Shown: one piece after another, positions 36,794 to 48,976 of the stretch
Layout: the number at the start of each line of letters is the position of its first letter
Position numbering within the stretch: position 1 is the first letter of the stretch
DNA from: Ptychodera flava
Taxonomy: Eukaryota; Hemichordata; Enteropneusta; Ptychoderidae
Reading direction: 5' to 3'
Length of the DNA stretch: 64,000 bases
Assembly (NCBI RefSeq): GCF_041260155.1
Contig: NC_091931.1
Coordinates: forward strand, 27,421,654-27,485,653
The notes under the pieces: generated by a model
The model's database searches: none
What the model saw: only the letters and a program-made list of their open reading frames with translations
What the model was told of the DNA's origin: nothing
Program-made: the position numbers and the translations under genes

Positions 36794-39700
36794 CTAAAGA
36801 TTAAGAAAGGAAAAGGAAATTCAATATAACACATATTTAGTTCTATTGCTTTCATACTTTACTGCATTAATGTATTTGAATTTGTAACACCATCACAATT
36901 AACAGTCTAACATTCCTTTGACCTACATCATCATTTGTGGTTGGTTGTAATAGGTATAGGAGACATAAATTCTGCAGGTCATTGTCTTCTCAACTTTTGT
37001 TCTGGGGAAGATGTAAATTCATTATACAATTGAAGATAATGTAACTGCTGAATTGCCTGTGCGTGACAATACCTGTAATATGGTAGATGGAATTGAAGCC
37101 CAGTCCAAATCTACCAACTTTCAGTGGATCCTCTCTTTTACCACTCTGCTCGGGTCTCTGAATATTTAACCAATCTTGGTCGGAGAAAGTTGTATTGTTG
37201 TAAGCATAAAATGCTGGTCCGTGGTACTTCTTTAAGTCATCCGACCAGAGATTGTCAACAGGGTAGTCTGAGTCATCATACAAGAACTTTACTTCAGTTG
37301 CACCAGCGTCATCAGCATTTTGGATGATTTCCTACACAAATGCCAAAGTTAAGTAAAATTAATCCTAAAACTTGCTTTGATTATAAGGAAGCATCTTTCA
37401 AAAAGTATTTGGAATCACTTTTTGTATTGACTTAATATGTAGCAGTGTAAACCAATGTACATTTTAAATCTAATTCTACACTTTTTATGTCTCTCCATTG
37501 ATATCGCCACAATATGGCCAAGCTTGTATAAATGTATGATTATAAAGAGTAGTTCATATTTATAAGCATGCAAATTACCATGTGTAATTTCTTATCGTTT
37601 TTGGTGTATAATATGTAGCTACGAGGATGCCTATTTAACTTTTCAGTGATATTGATATTTCTTGAAGAATTGTCAATTCACTATGCACAAATACAAGTTT
37701 TCCCTTTTGCTGCATCTATATCAAATTATCATATCTCCTGTACGATGAAGGCATTGATTCTGAAACGTGACCTCTGCATTACATATGCTAGATATGAAAA
37801 CTGACCTTTAGAATCTGACCACCCTCCGGATATTTGTCGAGAATTCTCTTTAAGTACAAATACAGTGGTGGAAGTTTCTGGCCGAAGTCATCATCTGAAA
37901 AAAATGAACCATACAGTGATAAGGTTTGGCTAGGATATGAAGAACTAATCGTAACAACTACAAAGGAATATCACATTGTTTTGAGGCCTTCCAGAACTAG
38001 TACTTGTCGATCGTTTGCCAGAATATCAACAAATTATCATGTTATGTGAAGATTCTTAGAATACATACACAAGCAGTGGAGATAGAAAATGCTGTAACAT
38101 AACGATTGTTAATCGTGAATTGTAAGATAAATTCGACGAAATGTAAAATCAACTGGGTAGTAATCTTATGACGTAGTTGATACGATGTCACTGTGCTACT
38201 GTTCTCTCAGTTTAACTGGTATTGTAGGACATAGTAATCCTGTAGCATTTGATGGACAGATTCAGCGAACTTACTCTAAATTTATGTGAAAACGCCAGAA
38301 GTAATGTTACTGGAAAGTAGCACTATTGACAAACCCTGCCCTGCCAGTCGTAACGTTAATAACCAAGGCGTCATGCCACACTCAGCTTTCCGAGTCTTTT
38401 TTGTTCCTTTGAAAACGGTGTCACTGGTAGTCACAACAAATACAAAATTCAAAAGTCATTTACATAAAGCCTTTGTTGTGATACTAGGCTTAGAAGGCAT
38501 CAATTTGAATACGTATTTCTTAAAAGCATGACGCCCACAAATTTCCACGAACACAGAAAATCACTCGCAAAAATGGAAAGTCAGTTACAAATTAATATTC
38601 CCATGGCAATTGAAATTTGCTAATAACAATTTTACAACTGGGTACTTATTCTAATCTGAAAACCATGTTATTATCATTCCTGAAAAGAATAGAGTGTTTT
38701 CTATTTACATATGTCAGGATCAGTAGGTTATCAAATGCTCGTACTTTTAAGAAGATCAAGAAGCCCAGGGTCTAGCTGTACAATGATACTGTTTACGACT
38801 GTACTTTCCTGAGTGTGGGAAATTGTACGAGCAGTCCTGACTTAATGTCTCTACATCAGAAAAATATGTGCACGCGTTTGGGACTTTGGACTGATTTAAT
38901 CCACCTGCAAACATATTTGCATGCCATTGGAAATCAAGCAATCTGCTCAACCAAACCCAATAAATAGTAAATGTTGTCAACTTTGAACACTGCTATACAC
39001 AGAGATATATCTGTATCCCTTGATCAATTATCAAAAGAAACATGTTCAGCGATGTTCGATAAAGTTTGTGTGCGATGTACGACAGTGAGTATGTATATGC
39101 CAATGTTTCATGAACATTATTGCCTGTAGAGGGTCAAGGTCACAAAAATTGTAACAACTTAGCTCAGTACTAAACCGATCATCATGAACTAAAGAATTGG
39201 GATGTACTCTACCTTTTTTGATTGTGATGTCTCCACTAGACTATAGGTACAATATATGCTGTAACTTCAAATCTGATGGATAATTTGTACCTTACTAAAT
39301 TATCGTCCATTGTTTCATATGAAACGATAGTTATTAAGTGACTTACGGAGCCGTCATTATTTACGGCCTGGCGGTGGAGGAATTAAATCGGAAACTCTGA
39401 AATTTCAATTAATCCCCCCTGCCAACCTTGATGAATTTGAGCAACCCCCTCTCTAACACAGAAATTTTGACTGACCCCCCCCAATTTCGAAACGTAATAA
39501 ATGTCAAGACAAGTTCTTGTAAAATTTACAAAAATACAGCAATAGTATAACTTTTCATATCCTTGACAACCCTGCTGGATTATCATAGGTTATCTCATGG
39601 CGATTGTAAAAGATGAAACCAACAAAATGAAATTAATTCAAAGTCTCAACAAAATGTAGATATAAAAGCTCACGCTTTAACCAGTATCCAACCATACAGT

Positions 39701-42700
39701 ATTGTTTACTTTGAACGGGTATCATGACAGGGTTTTCACTAAGATATCTGACAGGGCAGAATTTGAAGGTACAGGGGAGAGAACACGGGAGAGGCTGACG
39801 GGGAAAATGTCAGAGGAGGTTGTAACCTCTTTTGTGTAGAAAAGTTTGAGGAATTGATGTGTGCAATGGTGAAGTCTTATGCAATAGGAAAGGTGTTTTC
39901 AATTTGTGTCTTTAAAATATAGTAGTTAGAACACCAGAAGGAGAGAGCGCGAGAGAGGGTGCACAGGTATAGAGGTCAAAGGTTATTTAAATTCAGAAAA
40001 ATAATACTTCTCAAAAATGGCATGGTCAATAACCTTGAAATTTGATATGTAGCATCTAGGTAGTATGGTCTGATAAGTTTCTTTATAGATTTTCGATTTT
40101 TCAATTTTTATGTAAATTCGGTGGAATTAAAAATTAACAGCCAGGTCATGTGACCAATCAAAATATGAAGGCTCAGGTGCGCCAGTACTCAGTATGCCTA
40201 ATACACCCAACAAGTTTGAAAAGGCTGCGTGCAACGTTTTGGAGATCTAGCTTTGCAAAGAATTTACGGAAGAAGAACAGGAAGTTGAAGTGATCCAGAG
40301 TAAATACAATAGGGGCCAAGTCCCGTAGGGCTTTGGCTCCTAAAAAGTATCTAAAAATGAAGAACGCAAGACAAACAAAAAAGGCTTTTATAGTCATTCT
40401 TGTTTCATCTAGCTAGGGATTTATAGTACCACAAACTTTGGGTTTGTTTTGACAAGCAATATTTGGGTAAGCCAAATGTAATTCATCCACTTAGTTTGTG
40501 AACTTTGGACATCGTTTTGGCTTGAGGTCAAATAACACATGCGACTTCTGATAGTTTGTTGCACAGGTAGTCTTAAAACCCTTTCGTGCTCTGATTTAAA
40601 TTAAAACTTGGTGTTACCTGACCTAAGTCAGCCCAACACTATCTGCCGAGCCCACGGATAGTCTTTGCCAGCCCTTCATTTATACTATAGAAATAACGGG
40701 CGACGCGCTGACCATTAACGTTTATTTGTGGGCAAGGGCAATAAGAAAGCCAAAAATTAATGGGCGAGGCTTGCCGAGCCCGTTAATTTGGCTTTCCTCG
40801 AGGCTTGCCGAGCCCGTTAATTTGGCTTTCCTCGAGCCCGCGCCCACAAATAAACGTTAATGGTCAGAGCGGAGTCTGTTATTTCCATTATATTATCAGC
40901 GAACCCAAGAAAGCCGTCAAAGTTTGCGAACATTTCAGGAGCGAACGACAACTGGGCCCCAGAAACTGAGCAATACGTGACGCACTATCACGCGCTGTAA
41001 AAAATTGGCAAATCCGGAGATATTTTCAGAAAAAAAGTATCTCATCTTGACCTACAAGTGCTCCATTTTATTTTGTGATTGATTATGATTTACGTTTGAG
41101 GTGTAAAGTTACGATACTTTGAGTTGTTGATCTTATTATTCATATTCACGGGCATGTAAACAAACCATTACTGTGTATTTGTGGTCAGTCACGTGGTTCA
41201 GTTCGACCAATCAAAATGCGACTGGGCAGGGCATGGTAATATAATTAAGAGTAATGTCTGTTTTACATTTTCATTCGAGTATTCACATTGATACATAACA
41301 TGTGATTTTGATTAAAATATATTTGAACGAGGGTTTTCAGTTAGCTGTTGGGACTTTTTACAACCTTTTATGGGCCCATGAATTTCAGATATTTACCTTA
41401 TTTTTACAGAGTGTCCAATTTTCCTTTAGTACATATGTACTATTTAGCGTTATGTACGTCCCATACAAATGAGTGAAATTACTGAATGTGGGAGTTTGCA
41501 TCACTTCAAGTTTCAGAAATTTGGTAAGTGACAGTTTCTTCTGTTTAATTCACTAATATGAATTCACCTTGTCACGGATGTTTATGAAGTTCTTTTAATA
41601 TAAACCTTATTGACATATTTAATGTTTCGATGTGTAGGGCTGGTTTCCTTAAGCTGTTACTAATGTTATATCACATGGGTTTCTGTCCAGATAAACAAGT
41701 TGTCCTTAAGACAAACAAATCTGGAGTTTATATCCACTGAATGAATACGTTCTGTCTGGAAAGCTCGAAAATACCAATGACAACGGAGATGTATTCACAA
41801 CACTTTGATCACAGTGTCTTGAATTTAAACCCCGGCTGGCAAAGGTCCGAGATCGGGAGTAACTAAGGTGTTAAAAATATTGTGAGGTATTTCTGTCTTT
41901 TGTTCTCCTTTATGATTGCAATCGTAATACATAGGTCAGAGGCCACCCGCCGGGAGAACAACAGGTTTCGCACATTGACATCAAACACAAAAACAACCAA
42001 ACATGGTATTGTTGTTAGTTAGTATTTTTCCCTAGTCACCTAGGTCATTTCACGTCCTAATCATCAGACTTTCCTGTTCTCGGTCTTTGCATGCGTGAGT
42101 GAGAGAATCTGTGAGGCTTGAAAACGCCGCCATTTTGTAAAGAAGCCAACACAATTGTTTAATTGTGTAATTTGGAAATTCAAATGCACTAGATTGAGTG
42201 AGGCTGGTGAAAATACAACTTGCATAGAAGATGTACGGAATATTGTCTTTTGTGACGCTGATAGTTGTACCCACAACGATGCTATTTACTTCTTCTGTTT
42301 GCAGAATAGTGAATCTCAATATATTCCAACTTTCCAAGTGACACAAATTGGTTCATTTTATTCATTTAATCACAAATCCCCCAAGAGACAATTACACAAT
42401 ATCGCGAATGCCACTGAACAATTTATACATTATCGAATGCAAGGGAAAGAATGTTGAAATTACAAACTGATCAAAGCATAAGATAACAAGGAACATTTAC
42501 TCGATTTTTTCAATTCAAGCTGTAAAATTATTCAGGGTATTTGATCACAAGGTTACAAATAATTCACGCCTGTGAAAATTGAAAGAAAAACAAATCACAA
42601 GAAGAACGAAGAGAAAATAAACGGACTTTTTATAAGTCCACATTGTCTGATTGTGTGCTTTTAAACTATAGGAAACACGAACTAGAATTAACATAACACC

Positions 42701-42867
42701 GGACGTCCCAGACAGAGTTAAAGAAAACACACGTTGAAATTAAATAAAAAAACAACTTACAAACATTCAGATTGCCAAAATAAGGCCTAGTTATGCTTGA
42801 AGAAATCAATGGATATACGTTTTATGATTTTTGCAGAGCCATTGTCCTTACCTTCACTTGAAGACAT
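24024..42867 (-). CDS. SACS-like: Sacsin-like co-chaperone (3 HATPase repeats, J domain, HEPN)
   Basis: A giant multidomain protein. Human sacsin works with Hsp70 and is linked to mitochondrial and intermediate-filament homeostasis; the role here is inferred from that. Exons: 42867-42852 (ATG), 37894-37806, 37331-37073 and 36793-24024, about 4,380 codons; human sacsin is about 4,580. Three sacsin repeat regions each start with an HSP90-like ATPase N-box: [13 protein letters not shown] (~residue 40), [13 protein letters not shown] (~1400) and [12 protein letters not shown] (~2437). Each is followed by a glycine-rich lid ([36 protein letters not shown]). A J domain with HPD lies near residue 4150 and a HEPN domain near 4246. 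The N-terminal ubiquitin-like domain of vertebrate sacsin is absent. Ten single-base frameshifts split exon 4; I read them as assembly indels. I infer one intact gene, possibly a paralogue of true sacsin. Confidence 0.88.
37073..37331 (-). CDS. SACS-like: Sacsin-like gene exon 3: first ATPase repeat
   Basis: Acceptor TTTGTGTAG before 37331, donor GTATTG at 37072, 259 nt. It encodes [20 protein letters not shown], then [11 protein letters not shown] and [16 protein letters not shown]. These are the N-box and glycine-rich lid of the HSP90-like fold. The final G pairs with AT of exon 4 to give Asp in [11 protein letters not shown]. Confidence 0.92.
37806..37894 (-). CDS. SACS-like: Sacsin-like gene exon 2: FGQ...YPEGGQILK
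   Basis: Acceptor TTTTTTCAG before 37894, donor GTCAGT at 37805, 89 nt. It encodes the region before the first ATPase N-box: FGQKLPP, then [16 protein letters not shown], a pattern very like the corresponding segment of sacsin. The frame joins without a break to exon 3. Confidence 0.87.
37895..42851 (-). other. Sacsin-like gene intron 1
   Basis: 4.96 kb with no supported exon. It contains a foldback element at 40686-40892, a near-palindrome around TTTCATATGAAA at about 39310, and C-rich low-complexity patches near 39410-39480. The remainder is AT-rich and unremarkable. Confidence 0.5.
40686..40892. mobile_element. Foldback element with tandem 34-bp spacer
   Basis: Perfect 26-bp inverted arms at 40708-40733 and 40842-40867 (CTGACCATTAACG... 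and complement), extended outward imperfectly to TATAGAAATAAC (40686) and GTTATTTCCATTATA (40892). Between the arms a 34-bp unit is duplicated exactly in tandem (40765-40798 and 40799-40832). No ORF. It looks like a MITE or foldback element; superfamily unknown. Confidence 0.7.
42852..42867 (-). CDS. SACS-like: Sacsin-like gene exon 1 (start codon, 16 nt coding)
   Basis: ATG TCT TCA AGT GAA G followed by a near-consensus donor GTAAGG at 42851. It ends in phase 1. The next exon supplies AT to complete a GAT codon, continuing [10 protein letters not shown]. The model implies a 4,957-bp intron. Support is the ATG, the donor and the matching phase; there is no domain evidence in so short an exon. 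Confidence 0.55.
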
Positions 42868-42963
42868 GGTTTCTTTTACACTATAGGCCGTTCAAGCCGA
42901 GTAAGCAGTCGAATTTAATCTTCTCCGGGAAGCCACTTGGAAAAAAGAAAGACAGACATATGT

Positions 42964-43954
42964 AAATTTTAGGATGATGTAAGAACACCTGCCAATTTCC
43001 AACACTATAATTAATATACTTGTTGTTTCATAATATCTTCCCTAGCTACAATATGATTCAGATTGAACGTGAAGATGTTAATCATACGAAGGGCAGGGTC
43101 AACCCTACTTGTGGGCCCATAGCTGTGGTGTCTTACCACATTCAACCCCTCCACTACGAGGGAGGAGGTAAAAAGTCTTTAAAGTATAAATCAGCCCGTA
43201 AAGGCAGGAATCCCGTCTGAAACATGTAGATTGATGCTCGTGTATTCGATATCAATGTGACCGGTGAATGCTAGTCGACACTATGTGAGAAATGGAAGTC
43301 ACTCATTAACAACACACACATGCACACATATACAAAACACACGCATACATCGGGCAAATGAAATACTGCTGTAAACATAATTTGGACCATTTATGAAATT
43401 CCTGAGCAATTCTTCACACATCCGACTGTATCTATTATTTTAGGTTAAACTGCACATATTAAATTTTAGGATGATGTAAGAACACCTGCCAATTTCCAAC
43501 ACTATAATTAATATACTTGTTGTTTCATAATATCTTCCCTAGCTACAATCTGATTCAGATTGAACGTGAAGATGTTAATCATACGAAGGGCAGGGTCAAT
43601 CCTACTTGTGGGCCCATAGCTGTGGTGTCTTACCACATTTAACCCCTCCACTACGAGGGAGGAGGTAAAAAGTCTTAAAAGTATAAATCAGCCCGTAAAG
43701 GCAGGAATCCCGTCTTAAACAGAAGATTGATGCTAGTCTATTCTATATCAATGTGACCAGTGAATGCTAGTCGACACTATGTGAGAAATGGAAGTCACTC
43801 ATTTACAGCACACACATGCACACATATACAAAACACACGCATACATCGGGCAAATGAAATACTGATGTAAACATAATTTGGACCATTTATGAAATTCCTG
43901 AGCAATTCTGCACATATCCGACTGTATCTATCATTTCAGGTTAAACTGCACATA
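42964..43954. repeat. 497-bp tandem duplication upstream of sacsin-like gene
   Basis: Two direct copies, 42964-43460 and 43461-43954, nearly identical apart from scattered substitutions and small indels. Each carries the same CA-rich run, a CCACTACGAGGGAGGAGG block and TATAAATCAG on the plus strand. The first copy starts about 97 bp upstream of the predicted sacsin-like ATG. A short frame in copy 1 (43020-43220) is broken by a stop in copy 2, so the unit is probably non-coding. Confidence 0.9.
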
Positions 43955-44358
43955 GGAATTCATATTAACATATTCGGATGCTTTTCACGTTCCATCGCTG
44001 AAATTTGACTTTCGTTTTAGTCCTGTGCATGTTTCGCAAAGTAGGATACAGCGATGAACGAATTTTGCTTGCAAACGAAGAATCTCTCATGTATCGTCTG
44101 TTGCCGATTTAAAAGTTCTTTGATCACAAATGTTATAAAACAGATGACAACATCTATCTTTTTCGTAGAATTAAGTCCATTCATTCACTTTCGGTTTGAA
44201 TTCTTCGAATTCACGTCGTATTTGCGAGTGCCTGTCACCGACAGTTCGGCTTCTCTTTTTAGCTCAACATTGTGTGAATTTACAGGGAAGATGAAAACGA
44301 CCTCGAGCATTTCTCTCCTCACAAAAAATGTACAGAAATAAACAAAACACAACACAAC

Positions 44359-44362
44359 AATG

Positions 44363-44393
<31 letters not shown>
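44359..44393. repeat. (CAA)n microsatellite
   Basis: Roughly a dozen CAA units following an A/C-rich stretch. Confidence 0.9.
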
Positions 44394-44610
44394 AAGGAAC
44401 TAGGCGATAATCCGTGCACGTTTGACCACAATACGGTATTGTATCGTTAAAGCTGATTCACAGTAAAGCTTAGAGGCAGTGTGATATAGTCTTAGTTTGC
44501 TGGTGTTTGCTACGAATTTCAAGGCGCTGATGTATCTTATACTTTAGGGTTGTACAGATATAGAAGGCACTAGTCTGAAGAGCATGTATCGCTCCACAGG
44601 ATTTGAGCCA

Positions 44611-44618
44611 TATCATTC
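44611..44618. repeat. 8-bp target-site duplication, left
   Basis: TATCATTC, repeated at 46084-46091. The last base could instead belong to the element. Confidence 0.75.
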
Positions 44619-46083
44619 AAGAAAATACTGACCGACCAGCGGGAAATAAAACACTTTTAAAAATGCAAAGGATAAAAACACGGACGTTTCGGGTTCAACC
44701 CTTCGTCAGCACTAAAACACGTTAGAGTAACGTGAAAATACAAGAGTTAAAAAACAACCAATCAACTACTGGAAAGATCGAAAGCGTTGAATTGAGCATT
44801 CATTGCAGCTGGTGCTAGAGTGTCTAGTCTAACAATTGTGGCCTGTTCGAGTTTGTGACGGGTAGAGTCGTTCGTGGAAATGATTGCAGCAACTGGTATA
44901 TATCACACCAGACCGGCCGTGACGGGGTGGTGTGCAGAAATGTTTCTTGACCACCGGGTAATATGAAAGTTTATCTGTCGGTCACAGTATTGGTGCAAAG
45001 ATGTTCGACAATATAATAGCATGCTGCAGCGTGTACATCTAGTACAGTAAACAACGTATTGGCCGACGTGCGTGTCAGCTCGTCGGAAACCTTAGTTTTA
45101 TGTAGTAAAAATGTTAGGGCAGGTGATGCAAACTCGACGGCCATGTGATAATATGCCGGCTGTGCGGTGGCGATTTGGTTAAAGTGGAATGAACGAGCCG
45201 GTCTTGTACATTGTAGCCAAGTCGAAATGCCACGATGGGTGGGAGGTAGGGGATTCAGAAAAAAATATGACGGGTATTGGAAGACTTACTTAAAATAGAA
45301 AACTCGAAGAAAATGATTTTGCGAATACTGTGGTTTAAAGGACACGTGGTAAGTTAATAAGTTAACACCAGAGGAATGCGTTCGCACCGGGAAGGGATGG
45401 TTTCCATTAATAATTAAGTGCCGAGGCACAGTCCCTTCACGCACGTGGCCGAGGCTCCTGCCCCGCGCGTGGAAATGGACACTCCGTTAATTAAAATGCT
45501 TTTTCTTCTGCTAATGGTTTGACGCGCTGCTTAGCTTTGTCAAATATACAGAGTAAGTATAACCCAGTGCAATGAACAAAGTACTTACATATACTAGTGT
45601 CTAACGGGTGCTAAAAGTCCTTTTGATCTGTGGAAATGTGTCGAGCGCAAATAAATTGTAAAAAGGGAATACATCCCTTGCATCGTCGGGGCTGATGAGA
45701 TGAACTGAATAGAGCGTGCGCATGAGAGTCTGTAGGTTTATAATGCACATAGAAGCAGAAAACGAATCGAAATTGATCAAGACTACATTTTATAATATGT
45801 CGAGTGAATGTGAAGCGAATTCAATAAAATTGTCCAATGCAGTTAAAATTTTAAAACTGGGCACTGCACTCGTGCATATAGACTAGCGCCAGCTGCAATG
45901 AATGTTGATTTCAACGCGTTCGATCTTTCCGTTATTTGACTGCTTGTTTCCTACTCTTCTTGTATTTCAACGTTACTCCAACGTGGGAGTGCTGACAAAG
46001 GGTTGAACACGAAACGTGCGCGTTTTTCATCCACTGCAGTTTACAAGTGTTTTATCTCCCGCTGGTCGGTCAGTATTTCATTG
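44619..46083. mobile_element. hAT-like non-autonomous DNA transposon, 1.47 kb
   Basis: Long terminal inverted repeats of about 215 bp (44619-44833 against 45869-46083) share ATACTGACCGACCAGCGGGA, GTTCAACCCTT, GTCAGCACT, GGAAAGATCGAA and ATTCATTGCAGCTGG in the same order. An 8-bp duplication TATCATTC lies on both sides (44611-44618, 46084-46091), the length typical of hAT elements. The right terminus reads CAATGAAA inward, close to the hAT CA-N-N-G end. No transposase frame inside, so it would need help in trans. Confidence 0.82.
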
Positions 46084-46091
46084 TATCATTC
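46084..46091. repeat. 8-bp target-site duplication, right
   Basis: TATCATTC, matching 44611-44618. Confidence 0.75.
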
Positions 46092-46164
46092 TACGATAGA
46101 CAGCCACTGTCTATGATTCTTCCGTTCAGACTACTACAGCAATCAACGCGGTGATACATTATAT

Positions 46165-46259
46165 CACAGTCGCTTGTAAATCGATATGCGACGGCCGCTG
46201 AGCGGTATTTCACTTCTAATGCATATCACACAGTTTCCATCGATTCACAAGCGACTGTG
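46165..46259. mobile_element. Small hairpin element (21-bp arms)
   Basis: Arms at 46165-46185 (CACAGTCGCTTGTAAATCGAT) and 46239-46259 are complementary except for one base, around a 53-bp spacer, with ATTATA-like sequence outside both arms. It is 73 bp beyond the hAT-like element's right end. Either a tiny MITE or a structured site. Confidence 0.6.
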
Positions 46260-48913
46260 CATTATAATATATAAGCTAAGCTTATCAGAAAAACGGGGAT
46301 TTCCAGTTTCCTCGTGATTTACATGTAACGCTCGTAAGTGCAAGGACATTTTAAAAATTCAAGTGAAGATAAATCATCGCAACTCACGTGCATGTAAAAT
46401 TCCTGAAAGTATGCCGTCCCGATAGGAAGCCTACAGACTATGTAGATCAAAGTGAACGTCACTCGGTAGGCTGCCGACGTCCCCAGCCTGAGCAGGTTGT
46501 GATGTGAACGCGACGTCGAGTGGAGTGAAGGCCGACCGGTTGGTGCACCGGTTGTTGCAGCATAACATAAATGTGCCAGTAACCCCTAACTCTTTGTATA
46601 TTACACTGTGACCTGACAATATATCTGCAGTGAGGGAGCTTTCAGTTACTGCACTATGGCTGCAAACCGCCGACCCATCGGGGCCCGGGGACGTTCGGCA
46701 ATATGTTACAAGACCGGGGACACCCAGGGGTGGGGATTGCGGTGTCATGTGAAATTGGAAACTGCAAAAGGGATCATGGTTTTTAAACATACTACTATCT
46801 GACTATGAGGGTCACTTGATTTCAAAAAATGTTAACCGACACTTTTTTACAATTTTAACAGACACACACACACAGAATTTGACCACCGGTCGATGTATTA
46901 AACTCAACGTTCACTCAACATTGTCCCCGTGTTAAAACTGCCAAGCAGCATAACTTCATAGCGTCTTTCTGTATCCATAGCTTTCGTTTCAGTTGATTAC
47001 ATGTGTTGCCCAGCTTAGGGGTGCTTCCGAGTTCAGTTATTTGCATATTCATAGCTTCTAAGAAAAATGACTGCGGAAATACCGAGAAATAAAAATAGAA
47101 ATGTAATTGTACCCCGCTTTTTGAGAAAAACCTATCAAGTATAGTATTACTTCCCAAACGTTGATGACTTTGACGAAAAAACCAAGTTAAAGCAGAGAGT
47201 CATTTTGATATATAGAAATATCTTGACTTGATATGAAACGAATCACAGTGTACGTGTTTTAAGTGACGCTGACTGCACTAACTTGTGCAAAGGATAGTCA
47301 TTCTCGGGCGATTTCGCGGCCCGTTGGTCAGAATTTCCCGAAGACATAATATGTTTGAGTCACAGGGAATCGAGGGAGAGAACCTCAAATATATATTTTT
47401 AATACATTAGGATAGCGCATGTGCTTTATAATGGATTCTGAGGCACCGATACTGATATAATTCAAATAAATGCTGAGTAGACACACGAGAATACATTGGA
47501 ATTCAGTCTAATTCAGTCTAGCAGCTGTGCATCGTCATCATGATTCAGCCCCACCAATAAAGGAAGACAAAAACCTCAAACTTCAGATTTGAGGAGTAAA
47601 ACTTCTCTGAAGAAAGTGCTACATGGATTTCTTGCTGCAGTATGTGCGTCTCTGACATAGTTGGAATTAATGACTGAAATTCACATTAAACTGTTGTGTT
47701 AAAAAACTACAAAATGAAAGCTGGCGATTTTGGGTGGAGGGAGGGGAAGCATGGTTAATTTCTCAGAACGATTTGCCGATCTCTTGGAAGCCTTATCTTG
47801 ATTGGTCATACTTAAGTTTAACAAAGATCATCGGACACAGGGTGATATTGTTGACGATTCAGGGCTGACAATATGGGTCTCATTTGTACATCATCTAGAT
47901 TAGCACCAACAATGCAGAACAAAGTACAAAATACACATCCCATTGCTCAATTCTGACATATTCATTTTGACATCGTCTTTCTCGCTCATTCATCAGTAAG
48001 TCGTATTTCAGGCACGAATATTCTGTAGAATATATCAGTTAGATCCTTGTCATGAGCTGGCAGTCACGAGAAGGGCAAAGGTTTAAATATATGTTGCAGA
48101 ACGGGGTATTCAAAGGTGCTGCAATGGGCTTGTAAGCCGCATAAGGCCAACACTGTGCACATGTGTTTCTGTGAACATGCCTTCAGAAAATAGGGTGGGT
48201 CGTTTGAGAACTTATTTCATTTTTAACGGTGGGCGATCCATCATAACGACAGCAAAATCTGGCAAAATCATGAATGATTCTTCGGGAGTGCGAAAATGTT
48301 ATCTTACAACGAGTGCTTTTTACTCAGCCTTTCAAATGTCATTTCACAGACATATAACTACGTTCATTATTGGTTAAAAGCCTCATTGGCTATACTGCGA
48401 CTGGCTGTACGGCCAGAAACATTCCACAATGATTATTGCTTTTGAAGACAACAACAACATTTGTACTCATAGTACATCGTGCTATATTGTGTTGACCATA
48501 GGGATTATACAAACTCGATATAAATCGCAACAATGAATCAATCTCTATGTGATACGAAATATAAAGAATACTAAAATTGGCATTCTTTCCCCGTTGTATC
48601 GAATGATTCATACAACGAATCAGCCCCCCCCAAAAATCCCTTGTTCATTTTGCGCACATCGATTTAGATTAGTTGCTTTGGCTTATTTTGTTAAACATAC
48701 GTGAATTATTTAATACGAATCATTTATTGAACACTGGGTTCCAAATTTACAGATGCATGAAGCAGTGATGATGCTAATAAAACTTCAGGACAGTCACAGT
48801 GACTGCAGAAACTCGAAACAACACTTTGATGTGCAGATGCCAAAATTACCGCTACCTATGGTAAAAGAACTCCTGCTATGTCGTTTTCGCTTCTAAATTG
48901 ACTTTTTAAGCAC

Positions 48914-48976
<63 letters not shown>

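Noticed and set aside
43020-43220. 66-codon frame in the first 497-bp duplicate
   Set aside because: The near-identical second copy has a stop in the same frame; no domain.
46431-46790. 119-codon minus-strand frame in a GC-richer patch
   Set aside because: Not recognised, no splice signals or homology; GC-rich DNA gives long frames by chance.
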